A DNA stretch of 64,000 bases, taken from NCBI GenBank assembly GCA_040756655.1, contig JBFLYN010000001.1:124001-188000 (forward strand). Reading direction: 5' to 3'. Below are positions 41,914 through 51,601 of this stretch, in pieces. The translations under genes and the position numbers were made by a program. The notes under the pieces were generated by a model, which worked only from the letters and a program-made list of their open reading frames with translations, was not told the origin of the DNA and did no database searches. This DNA is from JBFLYN01 sp040756655 (GTDB lineage: Bacteria > Bacillota > Sulfobacillia > UBA8153). Numbering within the stretch: the stretch's first letter is position 1; each line of letters opens with the position of its first letter.

Positions 41914-43508
41914 CTAATTCAATCCATCTTCCTGGCGCACCATGGGCAGTTTGACTCCCGGTTGCCGGGCCGTGGCCAGGGCTCTGTCATACCCGGCATC
42001 GGCGTGGCGCATGATGCCTGTCCCCGGATCCGTGGTGAGCACCGTCTGCAACCGCCAGTCACCCTCTTGGGTCCCATGGGCCACTACTACCCCGGCGTGC
42101 AGTGAATACCCGATACCCACCCCTCCGCCGTGATGGACCGATACCCAACTGGCGCCCGACACGGCGTTAACCAGGGCGTTCAGGATGGGCCAGTCGGCGA
42201 TGGCGTCACTAGCATATCCTCGCTTTCCCGGTGAGGTGATGCCACCGAGCCGCAGTCCAGGTGGTCACGGCCGATGATCACCGGGGCCTTCAGAGTACCC
42301 CGGCGCACCAGGTGGTTGATGATAGTGCCGAAATGCTGGCGTTCGCCATAACCGAGCCAGCACACCCGGGCTGGCAGGCCCTGAAAAGGAACTTGCTTTT
42401 GGGCCATGGTGATCCATCGCACCAGCCCCTCGTGGTGGGCAAATTCCCGCAGCACTACCTCGGGCGGATGTAGGCAGGTACAAAGCCGGGATAGGCAAAC
42501 GCCCGCTCAAAGTCCGCCCTCTGGGCCTGTCCCCGCAGGTTATTGCCGTAGTCAAAGACCACGGCTCCCTGGTCCTGCCTGGTGACTGTGGCCTCACAGT
42601 GCCGGGACATGCTGGTCCGGCTCCGATCCAAGTACCCGGCCGGGTCGGCCTTGCGCATGGCTGCGGCCTCCTCCACGCTCAAGTCCTCGGGCACATAACC
42701 CTCCAGGGCATCGTGGGCCGACGTCTGGTCAGTAACTACATCGGGTATCACTCCTCGCCGCACCAGTTCCCCGGCGACAGTGGCCGCATTGCCCACCAGG
42801 GCCACTGACAGCGGTAGCCGCTTGCGTACAAGCTCTTCCACCAGGGCCAGGGCTGTATCCAAGCAGTGTGCCAGCTTCTGGCAGAACCCTGTCTTCACCC
42901 GGCGGCGGGCATGGGATTCATCCACCTCCACGACGAGTCCCACTCCGTCCTTCATGGTGATCACCAACGGCTACGCGCCGCCCATGCCTCCCAGCCCGGC
43001 CGTAAGCACCAGGCGGCCGCGCCAGCTCCCCCCGAAATGCCGGCGGGCAACCTCGGCCGAAGGGTTCGTAGGTCCCCTGTAAGATGCCCTGGGTCCCGAT
43101 GTAGATCCACGAGCCTGCATTCATCTGCCCGAACATAGTAAGCCCCCTGGCTTCCAGGTCCCCAAAAGTGCTCCCACGCGGCCCAGGCCGGCACCAAGAG
43201 GGAATCAGCCAAGAGCACGCGGGGGGCCCGGGGGTGCGTCCGGAAAACGCCCAACGGTTTCCCCGACTGCACCAGCAGGGTCTCATCGTCTTCAAGCGCC
43301 CCTAGGGCAGCTACCAGCGTCCAAAAACACTCCCAGTTGCGGGCGGCCTTACCGCTGCCGCCGTACACCATGAGCTGGTCGGGTCTCTCGGCCACTTCCG
43401 GGTCTAGGTTGTTCATGAGCATGCTCAGCGCCGCCTCCTGGTGCCAGCCACGGCAGCTTAGGGCCATGCCGCGCGGCAGTGCGCGGTTTATGGTCCCACT
43501 CCTCTCAG
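41914..43508 (-). pseudogene. hutU: Decayed urocanate hydratase
   Basis: The pieces match urocanate hydratase from ALSCRGWHQEAALSMLMNNL to GVKLPM. At least five lesions are visible: an extra T in a run (43164-43167) after AWAAWEHF; a shift at about 43055-43060 after GTYEPF; a TAG at 42971-42973 where CAG is expected (GLGGMGGA-stop-PLVIT); loss of about 80 bases at about 42460 between AYIRP and EVVLREF, with a shift; and another shift near 42210. The NAD-binding, LVTDQTSAHD and GRDHLDCGSVASP regions can still be read. No functional enzyme can be made. The 5' end overlaps the HAD gene stop, and its start codon may also be lost (ATA). Confidence 0.92.
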
Positions 43509-44299
43509 TGAGCAAAGAAACGTTCCAATGCTTCCACCACACCCCGGTAATGGGGTGACCGTGTTACAAAGTCTGCCCGGGGCCACAGTTCCGGGGCGGC
43601 ATTGCCCACCAGCACCCCGCACCCGGCCGCTTCCAGCATGTCCAGATCGTTGATGCCGTCGCCGATGGCCAGCACCTCTGGGGTGGCGATCCCCAAGTAC
43701 CCGGCAAGGAGGGACAAGGCCTGGCCCTTGGTGGCCCGGGCGTGGGAAAACTCCACCATCCACGGCAGGCTGCGGTTGACAGCCAAACGGCTCCCGAAGC
43801 GAGTCCGGCCCTCCCGCTCCCAACGCTCAGCCTGCTCCGGCGGCACTCGCAGCACCACCTGCGTTACGCCGCACCCGGATACGCGCGCCAGGTCGGGTTC
43901 TATGGTAACCGGCACCTGCAGACGCCGGGCATAGGACTGCGCGTGGTCGCCACCGGTCTCGCTAAGAATGTCCCGGCTGGTCAGTAGGTAGCGGGGACCT
44001 GGACAGCTGGAGGTGAACGCCAGGATATCGCGGACCTCACCGGGGTCCAGCGCCAGGCAGCTGATGCTGAACCCGGCGGGAGTCATGACAACGGCTCCGC
44101 CGTTGGTGATCAACGGCGCGGTCACACCCAGCTTCTGGGCCACCGCCGCAGCCGACGGGAACACTCGACCGGTGGCCAGGGTGATCTCTACCCCGCGCGT
44201 GCGCAGCCTCCTTACCCAGTTTACCAGTTCTTCGCTTAGCACCAGGGTGTCGTCGAGCAGTGTCCCGTCTACATCCACGGCCACCAGGCCAAATCCCAT
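43505..44299 (-). CDS. HAD-superfamily IIB (Cof-like) hydrolase
   Basis: The 264-residue protein has HAD motif I VDVDGTLLDD, motif II (ATGRVF), a C2 cap and motif III/IV GDGINDLDML. This family dephosphorylates sugar phosphates, FMN or similar small molecules. The substrate is unknown. ATG 44299 is five bases after GAGGTGG-type sequence. A GTG at 44308 is the alternative. It is upstream of the hutU remnant and could have shared its transcript. Confidence 0.85.
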   Translation of the reverse strand: MGFGLVAVDVDGTLLDDTLVLSEELVNWVRRLRTRGVEITLATGRVFPSAAAVAQKLGVTAPLITNGGAVVMTPAGFSISCLALDPGEVRDILAFTSSCPGPRYLLTSRDILSETGGDHAQSYARRLQVPVTIEPDLARVSGCGVTQVVLRVPPEQAERWEREGRTRFGSRLAVNRSLPWMVEFSHARATKGQALSLLAGYLGIATPEVLAIGDGINDLDMLEAAGCGVLVGNAAPELWPRADFVTRSPHYRGVVEALERFFAH

Positions 44300-44315
44300 G
44301 GCTACCACCTCGCAC

Positions 44316-44654
44316 TCACGTCATCCGCAAAAGCTTAGGGCCGTACACGGCCACTTTCGCCCGCACCACCCGGCAGGCCGCTTCAACCTCATGGACCGAA
44401 TTGCAGAAAACGCGGTAAATGACGTTTCCATCCCGGAGCGCAAACGCCCCCGGGTAGATCCCGGGAGCGCCGTTGCGCTCCAACAGGTAGCGGAACACCT
44501 GGTCCTCCTTGCGGGCCGGCGCCGGACGCAAGGCCCCGAACACCTCCCAGTAGTCCTGGACGGCTCTTATGTAGACATCCACCGGATCCCCCGCCGACCG
44601 GTACAGGTCTTCCGCGATCAGCGTAGCCCCGGGCAAAACCTCCCGCAGGTCCAA
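44316..44654 (-). CDS. Hypothetical 112-residue protein
   Basis: I do not recognise this protein. It appears soluble and mixed alpha/beta, with VDVYIRAVQDYWEVFGALRPA, KEDQVFRYLLERNGAPGIYPGAFALRDGN (read as two parts) and a C-terminal VRAKVAVYGPKLLR. The TTG at 44654 is five bases after AAAGGGGGTG. An ATG at 44672 lacks a site. It precedes the HAD gene by 16 bases on the same strand and is divergent from the NlpC gene with about 60 bases between. Confidence 0.6.
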   Translation of the reverse strand: MDLREVLPGATLIAEDLYRSAGDPVDVYIRAVQDYWEVFGALRPAPARKEDQVFRYLLERNGAPGIYPGAFALRDGNVIYRVFCNSVHEVEAACRVVRAKVAVYGPKLLRMT

Positions 44655-44717
44655 CCGCGCACCCCCTTTCATAAGACGGGTAGCGTCTGTGCAAGCTATG
44701 CCCGGAGGTGGCCCAGA

Positions 44718-45389
44718 TTGCGTCTTCTAGCAGCCTGCTTGGGGCTGGCCCTGGTCCTGACCGCCGCGGTCTCTGCTTCGGCCCCGTGGCTGGCCCCGGG
44801 CTCCAGGGGGAGCCAGGTTTCCCACCTGCAGCTTTCCCTGCTGCGCCTGGGCTTTTCCCCGGGGCCGGTGGACGGGATTTACGGTCCGCTCACCACCGGG
44901 GCAGTACGGGAATTCCAGGCATTCTGGGGTCTACAGCCGGACGGGATCGCCGGTCCTCTCACCCGCCAGGCGCTCTCGGAGGCCTTGGCCGCTTTCCCTG
45001 CTCACCGCCAAGGTCACCCAGGCCGAAACCGCATCACTGCACTAACCGAAACCGCCCTATCCTTCCTGGGAGCTCGATACCGCTGGGGTGGCACCGGGCC
45101 TTGGACCTTTGACTGCTCAGGCTTTGTGCAGCACGTGTTCGCCCTGCACGGCATGGACATCGGTCGAACCAGCTTCGTCCAGTACCGGACCGGTGTTCCG
45201 GTGTCCATCTCCCAGGCGGCGCCCGGGGACCTGGTGTTCTTCTCCACCTATGCCGCGGGCCCTTCCCACGTGGGAGTCTACCTCGGCGATGGAGCCTTCA
45301 TCCACTGCAGCTCCACCCGGGGGGGCGTAGTGGTCACTCTGCTCTCCGAATATGCCTACAAGCCACTGGGCTTTGTCCGCATGTTCTAG
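44718..45389 (+). CDS. Secreted NlpC/P60 peptidoglycan hydrolase with PG-binding domain
   Basis: The 223-residue protein has a signal peptide (1-22), a PG_binding_1 domain (LQLSLLRLGFSPGPVDGIYG, GLQPDGIAGPLTRQAL) and an NlpC/P60 domain with FDCSGFVQ (catalytic Cys), PSHVGVYLGDG (His) and a downstream HCSS. It cuts peptide stems (D-Glu/meso-DAP). TTG 44718 follows GGAGGTG by seven bases. It converges on the PEGA gene and overlaps its stop by four bases. Confidence 0.9.
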   Translation: MRLLAACLGLALVLTAAVSASAPWLAPGSRGSQVSHLQLSLLRLGFSPGPVDGIYGPLTTGAVREFQAFWGLQPDGIAGPLTRQALSEALAAFPAHRQGHPGRNRITALTETALSFLGARYRWGGTGPWTFDCSGFVQHVFALHGMDIGRTSFVQYRTGVPVSISQAAPGDLVFFSTYAAGPSHVGVYLGDGAFIHCSSTRGGVVVTLLSEYAYKPLGFVRMF

Positions 45390-46927
45390 TGCCAATGGAA
45401 GACCCAGAGCACACCGGCTGCCGTCACCAACACCAGCGACCGGCCGCCCGGCGCCCAGCTGAGGGTGGGCCGGCCACGGTCTTGACCCGGCCCTGACCGG
45501 TCCACCTCTAGGCCGCCCGCTCCCTGCACCAAGACCCGCCAGCTCGCTCCGTGAGAGACCACGTAGGCCAGTCGCTCACCGTGCCGGGCGGCAGCCAAGG
45601 GCATTTCCCGGCTTTCCACCAGTACCTGGCCTAGCGGCAGTGCCGCCAGATCGCCCCGGCGCCATGCCAGCAATCCACTGCCCACCGGCTGCCAGTCCAG
45701 GTCTCTGGAAACCGGTTCCAACGCCGGGCCCGGCCAGGATACGGCGTACAGTCCATGTTCATCTTCCAGCAACACTTCCCCGCCTGCACTGGCCCATAGC
45801 TTGAGACGGGCAGGCCAGGTGACTGCACGGGCACCTTCGCGGGTAAGATCCACTACGACCCATTCCAAGCGGCCTCCGCCCACCTCTCGTACCACCAGTC
45901 CTTCGGTGCCATCGCCCGACAACCCGGCCCACTGCCATCCGGCACCGCTTAGCAGGACTGCCCGCCGCCAGCTGGCATGCAGGCCGTCCCCGGTCGCCCA
46001 CACCGTACCGCGGCCCGGCACCGGCCAGGCTCCCGTCACGCCCGGGGCCGGGCGCGTTTCCAGGCTCTCCAAGTGCAGGTAGTATGGTGCCTCGCCGGCC
46101 ACCAGCAGCTCGCCCTCGGCGGTCCAACCCGCCGGCTTCCCCGGCGCTGGCAGGGCAAAACTGGTTACGCTCACGCCTGCCGGACCCGGCAACTCCCAGA
46201 TCGCCAGGTCGCTTTCAGGGCCGAGACCGGCCCGGTAAGGGGCGATCAGGACCTTCCTGGTGAGAAACTCGCCCGACGGCAATGTAGCCCCAAGAGTGTG
46301 GATGCCCCCGGAAAGCCTGTCCAGGTGCAGGGGCGAGGCTCCCACACCAGTCCCGTTCACAGTGATGGCGGCAACTTCCCCGCTCACCAAAAGGCGACCC
46401 CAGGCTCCCAGGGGCAGGACGGCCTGGGCATAGTGGATCTGGCCCGACCAGATCCAGACTTGCAGGATCCTGCTACCGTGGCCTTCGCTGGTAATCACCA
46501 GTTCGTGGTGCCCGGCGGGTAGATCCTTCACTTCCAGCGGTGTAACTCCCAAAAGCTGCCCATCCCGGTACACGCGGGCGCCGCCGGGAACGCTGTCCAA
46601 TTCCAGGTGACCGTGGCCCGGTTCCAGGTCCACCACGAGTTCCTGTACCCGGCCTCCTTCCACAGTCACGGTACCGCTCCACCCGGTCCGGTCGGCCTGG
46701 GACAGCTCCACCTGGTAGGTGCCGGCCTGCGCCTTGACCATCACGGGAGTGCGCCCCACTTCCCGGCCGTCGAAGGTCACCCGCACCCCTACCGGCTGGC
46801 TATGGATGATGACTGCACCGTAGACCAGGGCGTACCGCAAGAAAACCAGGCCCACCGCCAGCAGGGCACCGGTCCAGGCCACCCGCGGCCACGCCGCCCC
46901 GGGGCGGTCCGTACCTAGGTTGTACAT
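45386..46927 (-). CDS. PEGA-domain membrane-anchored protein
   Basis: The 513-residue protein has one N-terminal membrane segment (about 18-40) and two or three PEGA repeats (VIIHSQPVGVRVTFDGREVGRTPV, then LELDSVPGGARVYRDGQLLGVTPLEV). About 280 residues rich in Trp, Gly and Val follow and look like a beta-propeller (WAPGGRSLVLVTAAGVLWVF). Such proteins are surface or cell-wall sensors or scaffolds. Function unknown. The start overlaps the sir2 end by 13 bases, so they are coupled. Confidence 0.78.
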   Translation of the reverse strand: MYNLGTDRPGAAWPRVAWTGALLAVGLVFLRYALVYGAVIIHSQPVGVRVTFDGREVGRTPVMVKAQAGTYQVELSQADRTGWSGTVTVEGGRVQELVVDLEPGHGHLELDSVPGGARVYRDGQLLGVTPLEVKDLPAGHHELVITSEGHGSRILQVWIWSGQIHYAQAVLPLGAWGRLLVSGEVAAITVNGTGVGASPLHLDRLSGGIHTLGATLPSGEFLTRKVLIAPYRAGLGPESDLAIWELPGPAGVSVTSFALPAPGKPAGWTAEGELLVAGEAPYYLHLESLETRPAPGVTGAWPVPGRGTVWATGDGLHASWRRAVLLSGAGWQWAGLSGDGTEGLVVREVGGGRLEWVVVDLTREGARAVTWPARLKLWASAGGEVLLEDEHGLYAVSWPGPALEPVSRDLDWQPVGSGLLAWRRGDLAALPLGQVLVESREMPLAAARHGERLAYVVSHGASWRVLVQGAGGLEVDRSGPGQDRGRPTLSWAPGGRSLVLVTAAGVLWVFHWH

Positions 46928-47661
46928 GGCTCGTCCCCACCATCCAAAAGAGCGGCCAGTTGGCCGAGCACCTGCCCGGCACGCCCGCTCACCACTACCT
47001 CCGCCAGGCTATCACAGCCTGTGGGGCTCAGGTTTACAATGGCAAGCCTCCGGCAGAGCCGGGGCAGGTAAGCCACGGGCGCCACCTGCAGGCTAGACCC
47101 GACCACCAAGAGCAGCTCGGAGCGTTGGACTTCCTCCACGGCGGCGACAAACGCCTCGGGCATAGGATCTTCGAACAGCACCACGTCTGGTCGCACCCAA
47201 CCCCGGCAGTCGGAACATAGCGGCGGGATGTCCCCCCGTCGGGCGCGCCGGACCAATTCAGCGAAGGTACTACTGTGACCGCACTTGGAGCACGAAGCTG
47301 TCCTGAGCTGCCCGTGGACTTCCAGCACCCGGCGTGAGCCGGCCCGGTAGTGCAGGTTGTCGATGTTCTGTGTGACCAGGGTGGCGACACGCCCCTGTTT
47401 CTCCCATGCCGCCAGTACCCGGTGGGCCGGGTTGGGCTCGGCACGGGTCAGCTCCTCGAGCAGATCAAGGGCACGGGTGTAGAAAAGCTGGGGACGCGAC
47501 CACAGGGTAGTGGCGCTCAGAAGTTCCATGGCCGAGCTGTCCCTCCACAAGCCAGAACCGGGACTTCTGAAGTCGGGCAGCCCACTTTCGGTGGAGATAC
47601 CGGCACCGGTGAGCACCACCGTATACTTGGACGCCTCAAGCAAAGAGGCCAACCTCTCCAA
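46915..47661 (-). CDS. cobB: NAD-dependent protein deacylase, Sir2 family
   Basis: The 248-residue sirtuin has LTGAGISTESGLPDFRSPGSG, TQNIDNLHYRAGS, catalytic His in VHGQL, a zinc site (CSKC and CSDC), VRPDVVLFEDPMP and VVGSSLQVAPVA. In bacteria CobB activates acetyl-CoA synthetase and other acetylated proteins. TTG 47661 lies eight bases after the P1B ATPase stop. Confidence 0.92.
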   Translation of the reverse strand: MERLASLLEASKYTVVLTGAGISTESGLPDFRSPGSGLWRDSSAMELLSATTLWSRPQLFYTRALDLLEELTRAEPNPAHRVLAAWEKQGRVATLVTQNIDNLHYRAGSRRVLEVHGQLRTASCSKCGHSSTFAELVRRARRGDIPPLCSDCRGWVRPDVVLFEDPMPEAFVAAVEEVQRSELLLVVGSSLQVAPVAYLPRLCRRLAIVNLSPTGCDSLAEVVVSGRAGQVLGQLAALLDGGDEPCTT

Positions 47662-47668
47662 GTGGGTT

Positions 47669-50005
47669 TCAGGCAGTGCCGCCTACCTCCCTTTCATCCT
47701 CGGCCCTGACACCCATAAGGCGCATGGCGTTGAGGGTCACAGCCAGCGCGGTCCCGGTATCGGCCACAATGGCCAGCCAGAGCGTAAGCCAGCCGGGGAA
47801 CACCAGGGCTACAGCAAGAGCCTTGGTCAGGAGCGAGATCAGTATGTTCTGTCTTATCACCCGCACCGTCCGTTTACCCAGGTCCAGGGCGTAGGGCACT
47901 CGCAACGGGTTGTCGCCGATCAGGGCGATATCAGCGGTCTCCATGGCCACGTCTGAACCGGCACTGCCCATGGCCATGCCCACGCTGGCGGCAGCCAGGG
48001 CGGGTGCGTCATTGACCCCGTCCCCCACCATGGCCACGGTCCCGTGTCGGGCCACTAGTTCCTCCACGGCTTTGACCTTTTCTTCGGGAAGGAGCCGGGC
48101 CCGGTAGTCCAGCCCGAGCCGGCGCGCCACGGTCGCAGCCGCCCGGGGGTTATCCCCGGTGAGCATGACGAGTTCCCCAATCCCCTGGCGGCGCAGGGCC
48201 GCCACCGCCCGGGAGCTTTCCGGCCGCACCTCGTCGAAGAACGCCGCCAGGCCCAGTACTCCTCCCCGGCGTCCCACCAGCACCACCGTTCTACCCTCGT
48301 CTTCCAGGCTTGCGATACGGCCTTCCAGCGGTCCCAGTTCCACCTGCAGATCCTCGACAAAATAGCTCGGGCTGCCCACGTACACCGGCTGCCCGTCCAG
48401 TTCGCCCCGGGCGCCCCGGCCTCCCACGGCTACGAACCCATCTACCGGCCTCACGGACAGACCCCGGTTCTTGGCCGCCTCCAGGCTAGCCCGGGCCAAA
48501 GGGTGCGCAGAGCGGCTCTCCACGGCGGCCAGTACTTCCAGCACTTCCTCCTCCGGGCAGTTCACACCCAGCACGAACACCAGGGAAGGCCGGCCCCGGG
48601 TGAGGGTGCCGGTCTTGTCAAAGGCTACAGCCCGCACCCGCCCGGCTGCCTCAAGATGGGCGCCCCCCTTGATGAGAACCCCCCGGCGGGCAGCACTGCC
48701 AATGGATGCAACTATGGCTACTGGTGTGGATATGACCAGCGCACACGGGCAGGACACCACCAGGAGGGCGAGGGCCCGGTAGACCCATGGTCCCAGGGGC
48801 AGACCACCCACCAGAGGCGGGCCCAGTCCCAGGAACACCGCACCGGCGATAACCGCCGGCGTGTAGTACCGCGCGAAGACATCGATGGCGCGCTGCGCGG
48901 GAGCCTTCCCCGACTGGGCGCTTTCCACCAGGTGGATGATGCGGGCCAGCGTGCTGTCCTGGGCCATGCGGCTGGCCACTACTTCCAGAGCGGCTTCAGC
49001 GTTGATGGTCCCGGCGTAAACCGGGTGTCCGGTCTCCTTGTATACCGGCATGGACTCACCCGTTATGGTGGATTCGTCCACGTGTCCACCACCCAGGATC
49101 ACGTGTCCGTCCACCGGGAAGCGATCACCTGGTCTTACGATGACCACGTCGCCGGCGTTGATCTCTTCTGCGGGCAGCCGCACTTCCTCATCGCCCCGTC
49201 TGACCAGGGCATCCCGGGGCCTGAGTTCTAACAGGGATTGCAGGGACTGCCGGGTCCGGGCCAGGGTGTAGGATTCCATGAGATTGCCCACGGAAAACAA
49301 AAACACCACCGTGGCCGCTTCTGCCAGTTCTCCCAGGATGATGGCCCCGGTCACCGCGATGGTCATCAGCACGTTGATGTCCATGCCCAGGCGGCCCCGC
49401 AGGGCGGCCACGGCCGCGCGCAACGGGAAGTACCCGCCTGCCGCCACGGCCACCAGGTAAGACAGGCGCACAAAGGGGAATGCCCGGCCAAAAAGCAGGG
49501 CCACGGCCAGCGCCACACCCGACACGAGGGTCAGGTAGACCCGGGCACTGGCACCGGCAGGTGCCGGCCGCTGCCGGTCCGACTCCAGGGTAGCATCATA
49601 GCCCAGCGAGCGGATGCTTGCCAACAGCTCGGTCACCGGGGAGGTGTGCACCACCCGGACCAATCCACTTCCCAGGTCCACACTGGCAGCACTCACCCCC
49701 GGCCGGCCGGTCAGGACGCGCTCCAGGCGGGTGCCACAGTCGATACAATCCAAACCGGTCACGGAGAAGACAGACTCACCCTGGGTGCCATGGACCACCT
49801 GGGCCGTATACCCGTGACGACGCAAAGTAGCCACCAGCTCCCTGGACCGAGAGGTACCGGTAACAGTCAAGAAACCGGAGGCAAAATCCGCCTCCACGGA
49901 GTTGACTCCCGGGACCGTCCCCACCAACGCGCGCAGGCGGCGTGCACAGTCCGGGCACTCCAGTTCCTGTACGCGCAGCACGGTGCGGGCAGCTTTCGCC
50001 GACAT
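47669..50005 (-). CDS. Heavy-metal P1B-type ATPase with two HMA domains (Zn/Cd/Pb-type)
   Basis: The 778-residue protein has two N-terminal HMA domains with CxxC (LECPDCARR and LDCIDCGTR), transmembrane CPC (VSCPCAL), phosphorylation DKTGTLTRG, GDGVNDAPAL hinge and TGES. CPC with the ZntA-type order suggests Zn, Cd or Pb export. A copper role is less likely but not excluded. A good AAGGAGGGGG precedes ATG 50005. It is next to sir2 and the lactate permease. Confidence 0.92.
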   Translation of the reverse strand: MSAKAARTVLRVQELECPDCARRLRALVGTVPGVNSVEADFASGFLTVTGTSRSRELVATLRRHGYTAQVVHGTQGESVFSVTGLDCIDCGTRLERVLTGRPGVSAASVDLGSGLVRVVHTSPVTELLASIRSLGYDATLESDRQRPAPAGASARVYLTLVSGVALAVALLFGRAFPFVRLSYLVAVAAGGYFPLRAAVAALRGRLGMDINVLMTIAVTGAIILGELAEAATVVFLFSVGNLMESYTLARTRQSLQSLLELRPRDALVRRGDEEVRLPAEEINAGDVVIVRPGDRFPVDGHVILGGGHVDESTITGESMPVYKETGHPVYAGTINAEAALEVVASRMAQDSTLARIIHLVESAQSGKAPAQRAIDVFARYYTPAVIAGAVFLGLGPPLVGGLPLGPWVYRALALLVVSCPCALVISTPVAIVASIGSAARRGVLIKGGAHLEAAGRVRAVAFDKTGTLTRGRPSLVFVLGVNCPEEEVLEVLAAVESRSAHPLARASLEAAKNRGLSVRPVDGFVAVGGRGARGELDGQPVYVGSPSYFVEDLQVELGPLEGRIASLEDEGRTVVLVGRRGGVLGLAAFFDEVRPESSRAVAALRRQGIGELVMLTGDNPRAAATVARRLGLDYRARLLPEEKVKAVEELVARHGTVAMVGDGVNDAPALAAASVGMAMGSAGSDVAMETADIALIGDNPLRVPYALDLGKRTVRVIRQNILISLLTKALAVALVFPGWLTLWLAIVADTGTALAVTLNAMRLMGVRAEDEREVGGTA

Positions 50006-50017
50006 GGCGCCCCCTCC

Positions 50018-51586
50018 TTACGGCAGGCTGGTGAACACCAGGTACACCAGTACCCAGGTGAGAGCTCCAAGACTCCCTACAATAGCCAGGCTGTAGGGAA
50101 TGGCCCTCTTCATCACCAGGCTTTCCTGCCCGGTCAGGCCGGTGGTGGCCGTGCCAATAAGCACCTTGGCCGGGGCGATGGCTGACCCCAGTGAACCGCC
50201 GGCCGACTGGGCCGCCGCCAGGATGCGCGTGCTTACCCCCAGCGCGGCTGCGGTTTCCATCTGAAATGCTCCAAACAGCACGTTGGAATTGGTATTGCTG
50301 CCGGTCATGAAGCATCCCAACACGCCGACGGCGGGGGAAAAGAGCGGAAACAGCCTGCCCGTGGCCGCCGCCACCCCCCGGGCCAGGGTGGAGGTCATGC
50401 CACTATCGTTCATGACCAGGGCCATCATGACCATGGTGGCTATGCTCACGGTAGTGCTCGTGCACTGCTCTTGCGTGATGGCCCATGCCTTGGTCAGCGT
50501 TGTCCAGGAAGAATGTCCCAGCCGGAGGTAAAGCGCAAAAGCCGCCGCCGTGGAAAGCAGGATCAAGGGCGCCGGGTGCGAGAACAGCCCGATGGCCGCG
50601 TATGCCCGCTCTGCCGGCACCTGGTAACCCAGTCCCGTGACGGCGGCCGGGTAGTTCAGCCCAAACTTGACATGCCCCACCAGGGCCTTCACCGGGCCCA
50701 GTTGGGATGCCAGCGTCAAGACGATGAGCAACAGGTACGGGAAAAATGCCCACCCCAGCTGACCGCAGCCCCGGCGCCCAGCCGCAGGCTGCCCGGCGGC
50801 CATGTACCGGGACCACAGGCTCAGCACCATGCTGCCGGCCAGGGCAGCCAGGATGGTGGCCAGCTGGGGTGCTCCCGCCACCGGGGCCAAGGTCATGACC
50901 ACGGCCATGACCGGGCCCGCCGTCAATACCCAGGGCAACGCCCGTCGTACTGCCTTCCAGCCATCATAGATGTGGGCCACGGCCACGCCGCTCAAGACTG
51001 TGGGCAGGGCCAGCATGATGCCCATCCACAGTCCGATGACCTGCCCCGGCATGCGGGTGACTAGTTGGAGGGTATAGTATGAAGCACCCATAGAGCCGAA
51101 GGATATGGACCAGGCATGCCCCACCAAGGTGGCCACGACCGACTGCAGTGGCGAAAACCCCACGGCCACCATGAGCGGGGCCACAATGGCCACGGGAACG
51201 CCGAAGCCAGCCACTCCCTGCACTAGCGCAGACAGGCACCAAGCCAGGAAGATGAAGAGCAGCAGTTCGTCGCGGACTAAGCGGCTGGCGCCGCCCGCGA
51301 TGACCTCCATGGCCCCGGATTTTTCTACCAGGTTGTACAGGAGAACCGAAGCCCAGATAATCAGCACCACGAACAGGGTAAGGCTCAGTCCTTTGGCCGA
51401 GCCCACAGCCAGCATCCCGGCGGGTGCCCGGTACACAGCCCAGCCCAGCGCCAGCGCCACGGCCCAAGCTACACCTCCGGCCCGGGGAGCTTTCCACTTG
51501 AGTTTAAGGAGCGCGGTAAGTAGCACCATGAGGGGCGCAGCGCCGGCCAACCACGACCACGCTGTCACCGGAGGACCAGGGGGCAA
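50018..51586 (-). CDS. L-lactate permease family transporter
   Basis: The 522-residue protein has about 12-14 membrane segments and the LctP-family signatures GVAGFGVPVAIVAPLMVAVGF, FMTGSNTNSNVLFGAFQ and SAGGSLGSAIAPAK. It imports lactate or glycolate with protons or Na+. The TTG at 51586 lies six bases after a GGGAGGTT site. It is upstream of the P1B ATPase by 12 bases and downstream of cobO by 15 bases, so one transcript is likely. Confidence 0.9.
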   Translation of the reverse strand: MPPGPPVTAWSWLAGAAPLMVLLTALLKLKWKAPRAGGVAWAVALALGWAVYRAPAGMLAVGSAKGLSLTLFVVLIIWASVLLYNLVEKSGAMEVIAGGASRLVRDELLLFIFLAWCLSALVQGVAGFGVPVAIVAPLMVAVGFSPLQSVVATLVGHAWSISFGSMGASYYTLQLVTRMPGQVIGLWMGIMLALPTVLSGVAVAHIYDGWKAVRRALPWVLTAGPVMAVVMTLAPVAGAPQLATILAALAGSMVLSLWSRYMAAGQPAAGRRGCGQLGWAFFPYLLLIVLTLASQLGPVKALVGHVKFGLNYPAAVTGLGYQVPAERAYAAIGLFSHPAPLILLSTAAAFALYLRLGHSSWTTLTKAWAITQEQCTSTTVSIATMVMMALVMNDSGMTSTLARGVAAATGRLFPLFSPAVGVLGCFMTGSNTNSNVLFGAFQMETAAALGVSTRILAAAQSAGGSLGSAIAPAKVLIGTATTGLTGQESLVMKRAIPYSLAIVGSLGALTWVLVYLVFTSLP

Positions 51587-51601
51587 AATCGTAACCTCCC
51601 G

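Noticed and set aside
49238..50185. 315-codon plus-strand frame opposite the P1B ATPase
   Set aside because: It is a His/Gln/Gly-rich shadow without domains or a ribosome binding site.
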